A stretch of 34,027 bases of DNA from Clostridia bacterium (GCA_017430945.1 JAFRMB010000186.1:1-34027); one strand, 5' to 3'. Positions 26,217-33,910 are shown, numbered from the stretch's first letter. A program made the numbers and translations. Notes: generated by a model from the letters alone, not told the origin.

Positions 26217-26246
26217 TTGACTTACCACCCATACAGCATATATAAT
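26217..26246 (+). promoter_or_regulatory. Promoter of the PerR/rubrerythrin operon
   Basis: TTGACT (26217-26222) and TATAAT (26241-26246) are separated by 18 bases, directly before an inverted repeat and the PerR-like gene. No other promoter is evident before the desulfoferrodoxin gene, so the four genes are probably one transcript. Confidence 0.8.
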
Positions 26247-26263
26247 GGAATTAGAATAATTCC
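26247..26263. promoter_or_regulatory. Per/Fur-type operator
   Basis: GGAATTAGAATAATTCC has perfect 7-base arms around a 3-base centre and covers the predicted transcription start. It is close in form to the PerR box (TTATAATNATTATAA) and the Fur box. Its position would let the PerR-like protein repress its own operon until metal-catalysed oxidation by peroxide releases it. Confidence 0.75.
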
Positions 26264-26271
26264 AAGGGATG

Positions 26272-26664
26272 ATGTCTGTGAAAAAGAACGCGCAGCTGAT
26301 CCTGGATATCATTGCCCATTCATCCGATCACCTGACCGCCGAGCAGATCCACATGGCGCTGCTGGAGAGCGGAAACAGGATGGCGCTGGCGACGGTCTAC
26401 AATAACCTGGCCGCCCTCTATTCTGAAGGACAGATCCGAAAGGTTTGCGTGGAAGGTTATCCGGATCGATACGACAAAATGACACGGCACGATCATCTGG
26501 TTTGCCGCGTCTGCGGCAGGCTTGCCGATATCCGCTTCAAGGACCTGACCGAGCTGCTCCAGTCCCAGACCGACGAAGAATTGCTGTCCTACGACCTGCA
26601 GGTGAGCTATATCTGTCCCGCATGCCGTAGGGCGGCACATGATGCCAGCGCGACCGACCCGTGA
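26272..26664 (+). CDS. perR: PerR-like peroxide-sensing regulator of the Fur family
   Basis: About 130 residues: a winged helix (about 1-65, with [20 protein letters not shown]) and a metal-binding dimer domain. The zinc site is visible as CRVC and CPAC. The residues that bind the sensing metal in PerR have counterparts here: a His in EQIHMAL, the Asp of DRYD, the two His of RHDH, and Asp in LADIRF, with the last spacing identical. The Asp at RYD, not Glu, favours PerR over Fur. Start is uncertain: ATGs at 26269 and 26272 and GTG at 26278 follow AAGGG at 26264-26268. It heads an oxidative-defence operon and has a matching operator, so peroxide control is likely. Confidence 0.85.
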   Translation: MSVKKNAQLILDIIAHSSDHLTAEQIHMALLESGNRMALATVYNNLAALYSEGQIRKVCVEGYPDRYDKMTRHDHLVCRVCGRLADIRFKDLTELLQSQTDEELLSYDLQVSYICPACRRAAHDASATDP

Positions 26665-26681
26665 AAGGAGGCGTATCCCCT

Positions 26682-27308
26682 GTGAGATACGTATGCCCGA
26701 TCTGCGGCTACGTCTATGACGAAGCCAAGGGCCCACCCTGGAACACGCTCCCCGACGACTGGAAGTGTCCCCTGTGCGGCGCTGCCAGGGCGGATTTTCG
26801 CCCCGAAGGCGCGCAACAGGCCGCACCGGCCGCCCCTGTCCCCGCGACCTTCGAGGATGTGCGCCCCCTGACGGCCATGGAACTGAGCGCGGTGTGCTCC
26901 AACCTGGCCCGGGGCTGCGAGAAGCAGTACAAAACCGACCAGGCCGCCGCGTTCACGCGGCTGGCGGATTGGCTCAGGGGACGGGCGGAGCCCATCGCCG
27001 ACCCGACCTTCGATGCGCTGCTCAGAAAGATCGAACAGGACCTGTCCGAGGGCTACCCGACCGCCAACGCCGTCTGCGGCCGGATCGGGGACCGCGGCGC
27101 GCTGCGCAGCCTGGTGTGGAGCGAGAAGGTGACGCGCATGCTCCAGTCTCTGCTCGCCCGGTACATGCGGGAAGGCGAGGCCATGCTGAGGGATACCGGC
27201 GTCTGGGTGTGCACCATCTGCGGCTTCGTCTACGTGGGCGAAACGCCGCCGGAGCTTTGCCCGGTGTGCAAGGTGCCCGGCCGCAAGCTTGAAAAGATAG
27301 GGGGCTGA
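26682..27308 (+). CDS. Protein with N- and C-terminal rubredoxin domains
   Basis: 208 residues. Residues 1-35 form a rubredoxin-type iron site ([20 protein letters not shown] then CPLC); the last 35 form a shorter rubrerythrin-style site (CTICGFVY then CPVC). Between them is about 110 residues of helical sequence with Cys but without the ExxH pairs of a diiron ferritin-like domain. The start is GTG 26682, ten bases after AAAGGAGG, which overlaps the PerR stop codon. A likely role is carrying electrons to the rubrerythrin and superoxide reductase encoded next. The middle domain is not one I recognise. Confidence 0.85.
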   Translation: MRYVCPICGYVYDEAKGPPWNTLPDDWKCPLCGAARADFRPEGAQQAAPAAPVPATFEDVRPLTAMELSAVCSNLARGCEKQYKTDQAAAFTRLADWLRGRAEPIADPTFDALLRKIEQDLSEGYPTANAVCGRIGDRGALRSLVWSEKVTRMLQSLLARYMREGEAMLRDTGVWVCTICGFVYVGETPPELCPVCKVPGRKLEKIGG

Positions 27309-27312
27309 CGTC

Positions 27313-28479
27313 ATGGGCGATAGATATGCCGTGAGAAACATTCGCTTCTGTGAGAAGGATTGCCTGTGCCTGTACGTCTGTCCCACGGGCGCGTCGGACA
27401 CCGAAAACAGCGTGATCGACGTTGATAAGTGCATCGGCTGCGGCGCCTGTGCGGAGGCCTGCCCCGCCAAGGCCATCAGCCTGGTGCCCCGGGAGTACCC
27501 ACCCCAGCAGAAAAAGGATGAGACCGTCGTCGCGGCGCTGCGGCAGCTGGTATACGCCAAGGTCGAACAGGAACAGCTGGCCGCGGGCCTGCCCGGGAAA
27601 CTGGCGAAGGCTGCGGAGAAGTCCTGCCGCATCATGGCAGAGGACCTGCTTCGGGAGGCGGGCTACATGCTGCCCCAGAGCGGCAACGCCCGGGCGCTGC
27701 TGACGGAACTGCTGGAGCAATATGCCTCAGCGCCCGGCTTCCCCGCGGAGGACGTGCGCTTCCTGCTGGACGCCGTTTCTTTCAACGAACCGACCCCGAC
27801 AAAGGAGGATAAACCTGTGGAAGTCTGGAAATGCACCGTATGCGGCTACATCCACGAGGGCCCGATGACCGACGATTTCACCTGCCCCCGCTGCAGGCAG
27901 CCCGCCTCGAAGTTCGTGAAGGTGGCGCCGGAGGCTCCGAAGAAGAATCCCTACGCCGGCACGCAGACCGAAAAGAACCTGGAGGCCGCCTTTGCCGGCG
28001 AATCCCAGGCCCGCAACAAGTACACCTACTACGCCTCCCGTGCGAAGAAGGACGGCTTCGAGCAGATCGCGGCGCTGTTCCTGAAGACCGCGGACAACGA
28101 AAAGGAGCACGCCAAGATGTGGTTCAAGGAGCTCAACGGCATCGGCACCACGGCGGAGAACCTGGCCGCCGCCGCGGACGGCGAGAACTACGAGTGGACG
28201 GACATGTACGAGGGCTTCGCCGTCACCGCCGAGGCCGAAGGCTTCCCCGCGCTGGCCGCGAAGTTCCGCATGGTCGCCGCCATCGAGAAGCACCACGAGG
28301 AACGCTACCGAGCGCTTTTGATGAACGTGGAGATGCAGGAGGTCTTCAAAAAGAGTGCTGTCCGGGTGTGGGAGTGCCGCAACTGCGGGCACATCGTGGT
28401 GGGCACCCAGGCCCCGGAGGTCTGCCCGGTGTGCGCCCATCCCCAGAGCTACTTTGAAGTGAACGCGGAGAACTCCTGA
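27313..28479 (+). CDS. Ferredoxin-rubredoxin-rubrerythrin fusion
   Basis: 388 residues with four or five parts. Residues 10-55 carry two 4Fe-4S motifs (C13, C17, C19, C23 and [11 protein letters not shown] at 40-50). Residues 65-160 are an unassigned helical region. A rubredoxin site (CTVCGYIH ... CPRC) begins near 173, a diiron rubrerythrin domain follows ([28 protein letters not shown]), and a final rubredoxin site (CRNCGH ... CPVC) ends it. Rubrerythrins reduce hydrogen peroxide to water in anaerobes, and the fused clusters would feed electrons directly. It starts 4 bases after the preceding gene. At codon 169 there is a second complete start signal, which may give a free rubrerythrin of 220 residues. 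Confidence 0.88.
   Translation: MGDRYAVRNIRFCEKDCLCLYVCPTGASDTENSVIDVDKCIGCGACAEACPAKAISLVPREYPPQQKKDETVVAALRQLVYAKVEQEQLAAGLPGKLAKAAEKSCRIMAEDLLREAGYMLPQSGNARALLTELLEQYASAPGFPAEDVRFLLDAVSFNEPTPTKEDKPVEVWKCTVCGYIHEGPMTDDFTCPRCRQPASKFVKVAPEAPKKNPYAGTQTEKNLEAAFAGESQARNKYTYYASRAKKDGFEQIAALFLKTADNEKEHAKMWFKELNGIGTTAENLAAAADGENYEWTDMYEGFAVTAEAEGFPALAAKFRMVAAIEKHHEERYRALLMNVEMQEVFKKSAVRVWECRNCGHIVVGTQAPEVCPVCAHPQSYFEVNAENS
27801..27819 (+). promoter_or_regulatory. Internal ribosome binding site and GTG before the rubrerythrin part
   Basis: AAAGGAGG with its core GGAGG at 27804-27808 lies 8 bases before GTG 27817, which is in frame as codon 169 of the larger protein. The product from here would open [15 protein letters not shown], a normal rubredoxin-first rubrerythrin. 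The same AAAGGAGG element precedes the other genes of this operon. Confidence 0.7.
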
Positions 28480-28501
28480 TCGACCAAAGGAGGAAAATGA
28501 C

Positions 28502-28873
28502 ATGACGTTTTACAGATGCGAACACTGCGGCAACATCATCGCGCACATCCACGATTCCGGCGTGCGCTGCCACTGCTGCGGCGAGGAGATGAAACCCCTC
28601 GTGCCCAACACCACGGACGCGGCGGGCGAGAAGCACGTGCCCGTCGTTCAGGTGAACGGGCAGACCGTCACCGTCACGGTCGGCTCCGTGGAGCATCCCA
28701 TGCTGGAGGCCCACTACATCCAGTGGATCCTCCTCGAGACCAGGGAAGGTCGCCAGCGCAAGGCGCTGAAGCCCGGCGATAAGCCCACAGCAGCCTTCGC
28801 GCTCACCGAGGGCGATGAAGTGGTCGCGGCGTATGAGTACTGCAACCTGCACGGGTTGTGGAAATCGGAATAG
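28502..28873 (+). CDS. dfx: Desulfoferrodoxin (superoxide reductase)
   Basis: 123 residues. Residues 1-35 are the desulforedoxin-like domain with C6, C9 and C25-C26 holding the first iron (C23 is extra). The rest is the superoxide reductase domain: Glu43 and His45 in GEKHVP, His65 in EHPM, His71 in AHYIQW, and Cys114 and His117 in CNLHGLW bind the catalytic iron. The enzyme reduces superoxide to hydrogen peroxide without forming oxygen, and the rubrerythrin made from the gene before it can remove that peroxide. AAAGGAGG lies 8 bases before the ATG. Last gene of the PerR-headed operon. Confidence 0.95.
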   Translation: MTFYRCEHCGNIIAHIHDSGVRCHCCGEEMKPLVPNTTDAAGEKHVPVVQVNGQTVTVTVGSVEHPMLEAHYIQWILLETREGRQRKALKPGDKPTAAFALTEGDEVVAAYEYCNLHGLWKSE

Positions 28874-28888
28874 GCGGACCCCGTGCAG
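28847..28888 (+). terminator. Inverted repeat across the desulfoferrodoxin stop codon
   Basis: CTGCACGGG (28847-28855) pairs perfectly with CCCGTGCAG (28880-28888), with the stop codon in the loop. There is no T run, so it may stabilise the message end more than terminate. Nothing clearer was seen before 29042. Confidence 0.35.
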
Positions 28889-29041
28889 CCTGTATGCCCG
28901 GGACGATCACCGCTTATCGGATGCAGGCGCATAACATCAAAGCGCGTGTGACGCAAGGGTTTCTTCCATACGGTGATCCACAGGCAACTGGATTATAGCA
29001 TGAAAACCGCCGCCCACGCAATGAGGAATACCAGAGAACAA

Positions 29042-29080
29042 AGACGCATGACAAGAGATCCGTCCCCTTGTCATGCGTCT
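29042..29080 (-). terminator. 13-bp hairpin carrying a REP-like core in its loop
   Basis: AGACGCATGACAA (29042-29054) and its perfect complement (29068-29080) enclose 13 bases. On the minus strand the stem is followed by TTGTTCT. The loop and inner stem read TGACAAGGGGACGGA on the minus strand, the core of the repeat found six times in this region. It follows the MFS pseudogene. Confidence 0.55.
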
Positions 29081-29106
29081 CCTGATGAAAAACCTTGATC
29101 GTTCGA

Positions 29107-30066
29107 CTACTTCCCGCTCTTTTGCTTCTTTCTGTCCTTGAGGGTACATGTCAGGATGATGCCCACTACGATCACGCCTACGGCCACCGTCATAACCACG
29201 CCCATGGCATTATGATAAACGGAATTGACGATCTTCCGGTAGGCCTCCTGATCTTTTACGACGAGCGTCAAGGGATCGACATTACCCATCTTTTACATGT
29301 ACATTTCCGCACTGGCTCTGAATGCCTCATTGGACAAATACAGAGGCGTATAGGTGTTGATCGCCTCTCGCAGTCCGCTGACTGCTCCCAGAGTCAGGAC
29401 GACGCCGATGATGCCGGTGCCCATGGACATGCCCAGGCTTTGGCCCGTGGAGACCAATCCGGAGCAGCTGTTTTGCGCCTGCGGCGGAACCGTTGACAGC
29501 CGCACATCCACGCTCAGCGACATGGGAAAGCCCAGACCCGCCCCATATACAAACATGCCCGGCAACAGGCTCAGGAAGCCGACATCGGGCGTGAACCGAT
29601 TCCGCAGGATGAGGCATCCGCCGATCGCGATCACAAATCCTATGAGCATACCGCACCTATGCCCGATGCTCATGGCGATCTTTGGTGCGATGAGAGATAC
29701 CAGCAGCATTCCCACGGTCATGGGCATCAGCATCAGACCCGTTTCAAAGGCCGACAGCTTCAATACGGACAGCAGATAGACGGAAATGGCAAACAACGTG
29801 CCGGCCATGACAAGGGCCGTGATCAGGCGCACCAGCGTTCCATTGCTCAGATTGCGGTCTTTCAGCAATCTGACATCGAAGAGGGGCACCTTGCCGGCCC
29901 TGGTGCGCCTCAGCTCCAGGGATCCAAAGGCCAGCATGATGACGATGCTTGCGGTCACCTCGATGATGCAGAGCCCGATATTCTTGCCGGACAGCTGCAG
30001 TATTCCCGACATGAACAAAAGCAATCCCGCAACGGACAGGACCGACCCCGGAATATCCAGGTCTTT
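29107..30066 (-). pseudogene. MFS drug/H+ antiporter (DHA2 type), broken at both ends
   Basis: Translation of the minus strand gives the second half of a 14-helix EmrB/QacA-type exporter, with LMLMPMTVGMLLVSLIAPKI, GLGFPMSLSVDV and STGQSLGMSMGTG. The N-terminal half is missing: the frame begins LDIPGSVLSVAGLLLFMSGI next to a REP copy and a transposase relic. Near the other end an in-frame TAA at 29293-29295 cuts off the last 60 codons, which still encode the final helix (AMGVVMTVAVGVIVVGIILT) and a basic tail. Those 60 codons could be mistaken for a small gene. Both breaks argue that it no longer works. Confidence 0.85.
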
Positions 30067-30093
30067 AAGACGCGGGGACGGTTCTTACGTCTT
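30067..30093. repeat. REP-like repeat copy at the MFS/RAYT junction
   Basis: GGGGACGGTTCT between the short inverted arms AAGACG and CGTCTT. It lies exactly where the MFS frame ends and the relic transposase ends. Confidence 0.7.
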
Positions 30094-30315
30094 GTCGGTC
30101 TTCACCGTTCGCTCGATGATCGCCTTGCCGATGCCCGTCAATCTGGACAGCTGCCGGATGGATATGCCGGCCCTCAGCGCCTTCCTTATCGCTGCGTCGC
30201 GCCTTTCGCCCGTCCACCCGATGAGCTCCTGCGTCCCGCCGATTCCGCATACGGCCCGCAGTCGTTCGATCGCCTCCCGGTCGGTTAGCCGTGCGTCCCG
30301 TCGATTCCGCAGGTG
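30085..30315 (-). pseudogene. C-terminal relic of a REP-associated tyrosine transposase (RAYT), relic a
   Basis: Seventy-six codons on the minus strand, opening right after the repeat at 30314-30338. They read LTDREAIERLRAVCGIGG and end AGISIRQLSRLTGIGKAIIE plus a short tail and TAA. The SIRQLSRLTGI pattern is the C-terminal helix-turn-helix tail of the RAYT branch of IS200-like (Y1) transposases. The catalytic HUH and Tyr half is absent. A REP copy follows its stop at once, as in intact RAYT loci. Confidence 0.8.
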
Positions 30316-30338
30316 TCAGGGGGACGGTTCTCTTGACA
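30314..30338. repeat. REP-like repeat copy
   Basis: TGTCA and TGACA arms enclose GGGGGACGGTTCTCT. This is the fullest single copy of the family in the window and marks the upstream edge of RAYT relic a. Confidence 0.75.
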
Positions 30339-30412
30339 ACATCCCCTTTCAAACACATGGGAACGGTCCGAGACCACCGACGCACGAAACGCGAAGGGCC
30401 GCGCCTTCCGTG

Positions 30413-30442
30413 TTGACGACAACAGGCAAAATGTGGTAGAAT
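30413..30442 (+). promoter_or_regulatory. Promoter before a possible small RNA
   Basis: TTGACG (30413-30418) and TAGAAT (30437-30442) are 18 bases apart on the plus strand. No gene follows, only about 250 bases ending in a terminator. Confidence 0.55.
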
Positions 30443-30547
30443 GCAGCCGGTGAAGGCACTTTCAACCGTTATGTACAAGGCCTTCGACAGGCTCGAAGTG
30501 TGAAGGCCGGTCGACCCACCGCCGAAGCGCGATCATGCGGGGTTGTG

Positions 30548-30606
30548 CACTTTCCCAGCAGGGGTATTCACTTTCCCCCGCAGGGGTACGCACTTTTGAA
30601 TACCCC
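30548..30606. repeat. Short tandem repeats of CACTTTCC/CAGGGGTA type
   Basis: Two units of 21 and 22 bases (CACTTTCCCAGCAGGGGTATT at 30548-30568 with its near copy at 30569-30590) and a partial third. An isolated CACTTTC also lies at 30458. Repeated GTGCACTTT-like blocks recall the multiple end repeats of IS21-family elements, from memory. Confidence 0.6.
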
Positions 30607-30652
30607 TCCGACAAATCGTCGACGGGTATCACGATCGACCGGATCAGACATG

Positions 30653-30692
30653 AAAAGCCTGGAAGCATTGCGTTTTCGGGCTTTTTCTTTTT
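30653..30692 (+). terminator. Rho-independent terminator
   Basis: AAAAGCCTG (30653-30661) pairs with CGGGCTTTT (30677-30685), including one G-T pair, and is followed by TCTTTTT. It has no protein gene before it. Confidence 0.75.
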
Positions 30693-30717
30693 AGGCCGGA
30701 GCCGATCCCCAAACGGC

Positions 30718-30852
30718 ACCTGGAAAGGCGCTCGCCTGCTTCGGAACGCGGACCACTCGATCCGTCAGATCGGCCGATCGACCGGACCGGGGTTCGATAT
30801 TGAGAAAGCCGCCGGACCGTTGAACACAAAAGGACCGTCCCGCGAGTTATAG
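30718..30852 (+). pseudogene. C-terminal relic of a RAYT transposase, relic b
   Basis: The frame reads TWKGARLLRNADHSIRQIGR, then STGPGFDIEKAAGPL, ending TAG at 30850. LSIRQIxRxTGxG is the RAYT tail motif. The last codons run through GGACCGTCCC at 30827-30836, a REP core, again right at the gene end. Confidence 0.65.
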
Positions 30853-30936
30853 AAGGAATTGAAGGCCATTGGGATATCGGTGCGGCAGCAGGAACGGCTG
30901 ACGGGGATCGATAGAGGCGTCATCCAGAAAGTCTGA
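30853..30936 (+). pseudogene. C-terminal relic of a RAYT transposase, relic c
   Basis: Directly after relic b, in the same frame: KELKAIGISVRQQERLTGID, then RGVIQKV and TGA. This is a second copy of the RAYT tail from a different parent sequence. A double REP copy follows within 20 bases. Confidence 0.75.
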
Positions 30937-30952
30937 ACGACTATCGATGGGT

Positions 30953-30995
30953 TGTCAAGAAAACCGTCCCCGTGACACCCGTCCCCGTGACACCC
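30953..30995. repeat. REP-like repeat with a 15-bp tandem duplication
   Basis: TGTCA (30953-30957) and TGACA (30973-30977) flank AAAACCGTCCCCG. The unit GTCCCCGTGACACCC then occurs twice head to tail (30966-30980 and 30981-30995). Bases 30960-30980 are the inverted counterpart of 33758-33778. Confidence 0.85.
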
Positions 30996-31069
30996 ATATA
31001 TCATTGTTTGTCTTTGGAGCCCCTGGGGTTTCTTTGTTTATATATCGCAAAGAAAGGAAGTGGAAATAG

Positions 31070-32437
31070 ATGAGATTAATCACCAGTTTATTGATACTTG
31101 CTATCATACTATCAATCTATCCTGCAATCGGAGAAGCAAACAGCCTTCAAGCATGGATAATTGAATTGCAAAATGAAGGATACAAAAATGTCGAATATAT
31201 TTCTGGCGATTTATTCAGATTCTGTTGCCGTGATTATTACGGTGGGTGGCTATTTGGTATTGTGAATTCACAAGGCAAAGAAGTCGTCCCTGCTATCTAT
31301 TATGAGATACTCATTGAAAGCGAAAACAGAATAGCTGTTTATGGTCCTCAGGGATGGTGTTACATCGATATGCAAGGTAATCCCATAAACAATGATCATT
31401 ATGAAACTGTTCAAGCGTGCTTTTCGGGAGGAAGAGCTTGGGTTGGAAAAGCCTCAGAAGAGGGCCTTCTACGGTATTTCTGCATCGATTCTGAAGGGAA
31501 CGAGATTTCACCGTTTGGATGGAACTATGCCAGGCCATTTCAGAATGGTATTGCAATTGTTGGGACAAACCAAATTTCACTTTCAAATGGCTCGTTTTTT
31601 GATGATTGTTATCAATTATCTTATGGATTTATAGACTATATGGGCAATGTTGTCTGTGAGCCTAAATGGGACTATTTAAGTGATTTTTCTAGTACTGGAA
31701 TTGCAATATGTGGCAAGTATAATTCTAATAATGAAATGCGATTTGGCTATATCAATTCAAATGGAATCGAGATGACAGCAATCGAATGGAAAACAGCGGA
31801 TGCATTTTCTGAGAGCTATGCTATTGTATCAACGGAACAAAACGTATGGAAAATCTTGGATGAACACTTTAATTGCGTTCAATCATTAGACGATATATCT
31901 AATATGGGGGCAGTACATAGCGGATTAATTGCTGCTTCTTTTATTGATAGGAAGAATCAATCATTGAATAATGTGTATATAAATATCAATGGAGAGGTTG
32001 TCATTCGACCCGACGCTGAAATGATATGTCCTTTTGTTGATGGCTTTGCATGCATTTGCAAAAAGGGGTATAAATACAAATCTGAGATTGCAGGAGATAA
32101 TGCATTATTCTCAGAAACAGGACTTTGTGGGGCAATTAATACTGAGGGGGTATCTGTTATTACACCCGAATGGGATATGATCGCTAATTGTGGATCTGGC
32201 GTTTTTATTGTTGAGAAAGATGCAGAGTATTGGATTATAAATGCAATGCTACAGAAAGCAAGTAGTCAATCCTTTAAAATGATATATAGTAGTATAATAA
32301 ATGGAAAGCTATTAGGTATCACTGCAGACGATAGATTTGTCAGTATAGATCCAGAAACATTCGTATTACGCGATACAATTATTAGTGACAATGAAAGAAA
32401 AGTGATTGGGGATAATACAATATATAGTGATTATTAA
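31070..32437 (+). CDS. Exported WG-repeat protein
   Basis: A 455-residue protein with a signal peptide (cleavage near residue 24, IGEA). At least five WG-type beta repeats follow, for example WLFGIVNSQGKEVVPAIYYE, YGFIDYMGNVVCEPKWDYL, FGYINSNGIEMTAIEWK and GLCGAINTEGVSVITPEWD. The WG repeat is found in secreted Firmicute proteins and is thought to mediate binding; no enzyme motif is seen. AAGGAAG lies about 9 bases before the ATG. The codons are markedly AT-rich (AAT, ATA, TTA), unlike every gene before base 30000, which points to recent acquisition. It lies in the AT-rich island bracketed by inverted REP copies. Confidence 0.85.
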   Translation: MRLITSLLILAIILSIYPAIGEANSLQAWIIELQNEGYKNVEYISGDLFRFCCRDYYGGWLFGIVNSQGKEVVPAIYYEILIESENRIAVYGPQGWCYIDMQGNPINNDHYETVQACFSGGRAWVGKASEEGLLRYFCIDSEGNEISPFGWNYARPFQNGIAIVGTNQISLSNGSFFDDCYQLSYGFIDYMGNVVCEPKWDYLSDFSSTGIAICGKYNSNNEMRFGYINSNGIEMTAIEWKTADAFSESYAIVSTEQNVWKILDEHFNCVQSLDDISNMGAVHSGLIAASFIDRKNQSLNNVYININGEVVIRPDAEMICPFVDGFACICKKGYKYKSEIAGDNALFSETGLCGAINTEGVSVITPEWDMIANCGSGVFIVEKDAEYWIINAMLQKASSQSFKMIYSSIINGKLLGITADDRFVSIDPETFVLRDTIISDNERKVIGDNTIYSDY

Positions 32438-32560
32438 CCGATGACATGATATTGGGGATAATATGTAGTGCCCCGCGGTTGCAAGAACGCGGATTTACCT
32501 GTAAGCTAATAGTGAGGAAAAAGCTGCAGGGATAACCGCAAGCAAAAGGAGCAGCACTAC

Positions 32561-33739
32561 ATGAATAGTAAGATATATGCGTACAAAAGAAGAAAAGAAA
32601 GGAGTCATTGGATGGTTTTCAAGTTTATTCTCCGTATTCTTTCGTGGTATAAAAAAATAAGTGTCATTGTTCTTTGCGGACTTATAATTACTACCGGAAT
32701 AGCAGAACAAATCGTATTCACGTCTTTTGGGCGGCCGTGTTATTCATCATTAGACTTTACCCCATATGGTCCAAATGGCGAGTATCCAGGTATGTACCTT
32801 GTCAAATACGACACTTCAACACATGAGTATAGTGGATATGCGGTTCCACAAACAACTATGATTTATCATGGAGGCAACGAAGTCCCGGGAATTGCTTGGA
32901 ATGCTTCAAATACTGTGGTTGACAAGTACATGAATCTTGAATACTTGGTTGGAAGGATCCAAGATGATTCTATTGTGGTTGATCCCCGTTTTGACCCGAG
33001 TGATTATGGCCTATGGAAAGCTCTTGGTTGGTCTGATGATGGATATACGCTCTATGCGCTGTGCTATGATGTGGTAGATTCTGAACTGGTATTAACGCTT
33101 AAGCGTTTGAGTTATTATTCTGATATAAATCAAACCACATATCATGTCTTTCGTCCCAAACAATTCTTTACTGGGATGTGTTTTGCATATAACGCATCCG
33201 GGCTGATTGCCTAGACACAGAATACTTACGAAAACATGCAGATCGTTGTCTCCAACGGTGAAAAAGAAAAGATCATCGACTTGGTAGGCGGTCACGACTC
33301 AGTTCCGATATGTTGGTTGGATGACAATACACTATTATATTGGGACAGTCCAAATGAAGAAAGCACTAGTTATACACTAATGGTTTACTACTGGGATACA
33401 GACACAGCTATACCATTTAAGGCTGCAACAGGGGATGAGATCATGTTTGACGAAGAGACTGACGACGGGTGGACATGGTTCCCATGGTATGACATGACTA
33501 TTTCATCGGACAAAAAGTCTGTTGCTCTGTTTATCGTCTGCTCACCTGGATCAACATATCCCGTTGCCGATATTGCAATAATCTCTTTGAGCGATGCCTC
33601 TAAAGAGTTATTGCACCCATGGAATGAGGATTACGATGAAGGAGCCTATAGAGATATCGATGATACAATAACCATTCAAGCTCCCTATGATTTGTATGTG
33701 GACTGTAGAATACGATTAAACATCGCTTATTTGAATTGA
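32561..33739 (+). pseudogene. Membrane-anchored beta-propeller protein interrupted by an in-frame TAG
   Basis: A frame of 392 sense codons broken once, at TAG 33212-33214. The N terminus has one hydrophobic helix (VIVLCGLIITTGIA) after a basic stretch. The rest shows WD40/TolB-like blades: ALGWSDDGYTLYALCYDVV before the stop, ICWLDDNTLLYWD and MTISSDKKSVALFIV after it. The frame and composition are unchanged across the stop, so a single base change in CAG or TGG explains it. AAGGAG 9 bases before ATG 32561 is good, but AAAGGAG 7 bases before ATG 32612 is as good. The downstream part could start at ATG 33236, without a binding site. AT-rich like its neighbour, which it follows by 123 bases. 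Confidence 0.75.
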
Positions 33740-33757
33740 TTCCTGATGAGGGGGTGC

Positions 33758-33778
33758 GGGTGTCATGGGGACGGTTTT
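33758..33778. repeat. REP-like repeat, right border of the AT-rich island
   Basis: GGGTGTCATGGGGACGGTTT and one more T. It matches the reverse complement of 30960-30980 at 20 of 21 positions. Confidence 0.85.
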
Positions 33779-33829
33779 GCGCGAAAAAGGGACAGTAGTA
33801 AGCAGACAAAAACCAACCATCCCAAAGGC

Positions 33830-33907
33830 ATGGCAAGAATAGAAACTGAGGATAGGATCAAGCTGCTTAACTGGCCGGTACCGGCGGCGAATAGAGAACA
33901 CCTCTAG
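33830..33907 (+). pseudogene. Possible 5' relic of another RAYT transposase
   Basis: A 25-codon frame, MARIETEDRIKLLNWPVPAA and a few more residues, ending TAG just before the insertion sequence. RAYTs often open MPRKAR/MARIAR and later have an EDR-KLL segment, and a REP copy lies 50 bases upstream in the orientation expected for the 5' side. The match is short and could be chance. Confidence 0.2.
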
Positions 33908-33910
33908 ATA

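Larger units (their letters stand above)
30449..30692 (+). ncRNA. Candidate small RNA of about 245 nt
   Basis: A promoter and a terminator frame this stretch with no convincing coding frame between (only a 17-codon GTG frame ending at 30501). A perfect stem GGCCTTC/GAAGGCC (30479-30485, 30502-30508) lies near the 5' end and tandem repeats fill the middle. It may instead be the remaining end of an insertion sequence. It matches no RNA family I can name. Confidence 0.3.

Noticed and set aside
29107..29289. Separate 60-residue single-helix membrane protein
   Set aside because: It is in the same frame as the MFS gene after one TAA and encodes the missing last helix, so it belongs to the pseudogene.
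30065..30478. 137-codon minus-strand frame
   Set aside because: It crosses a REP copy and is out of phase with the recognisable RAYT tail, which uses another frame.
30548..30606. CRISPR-like repeat array
   Set aside because: Units are only 21-22 bases, contiguous without spacers, only two to three copies, and no cas genes are near.
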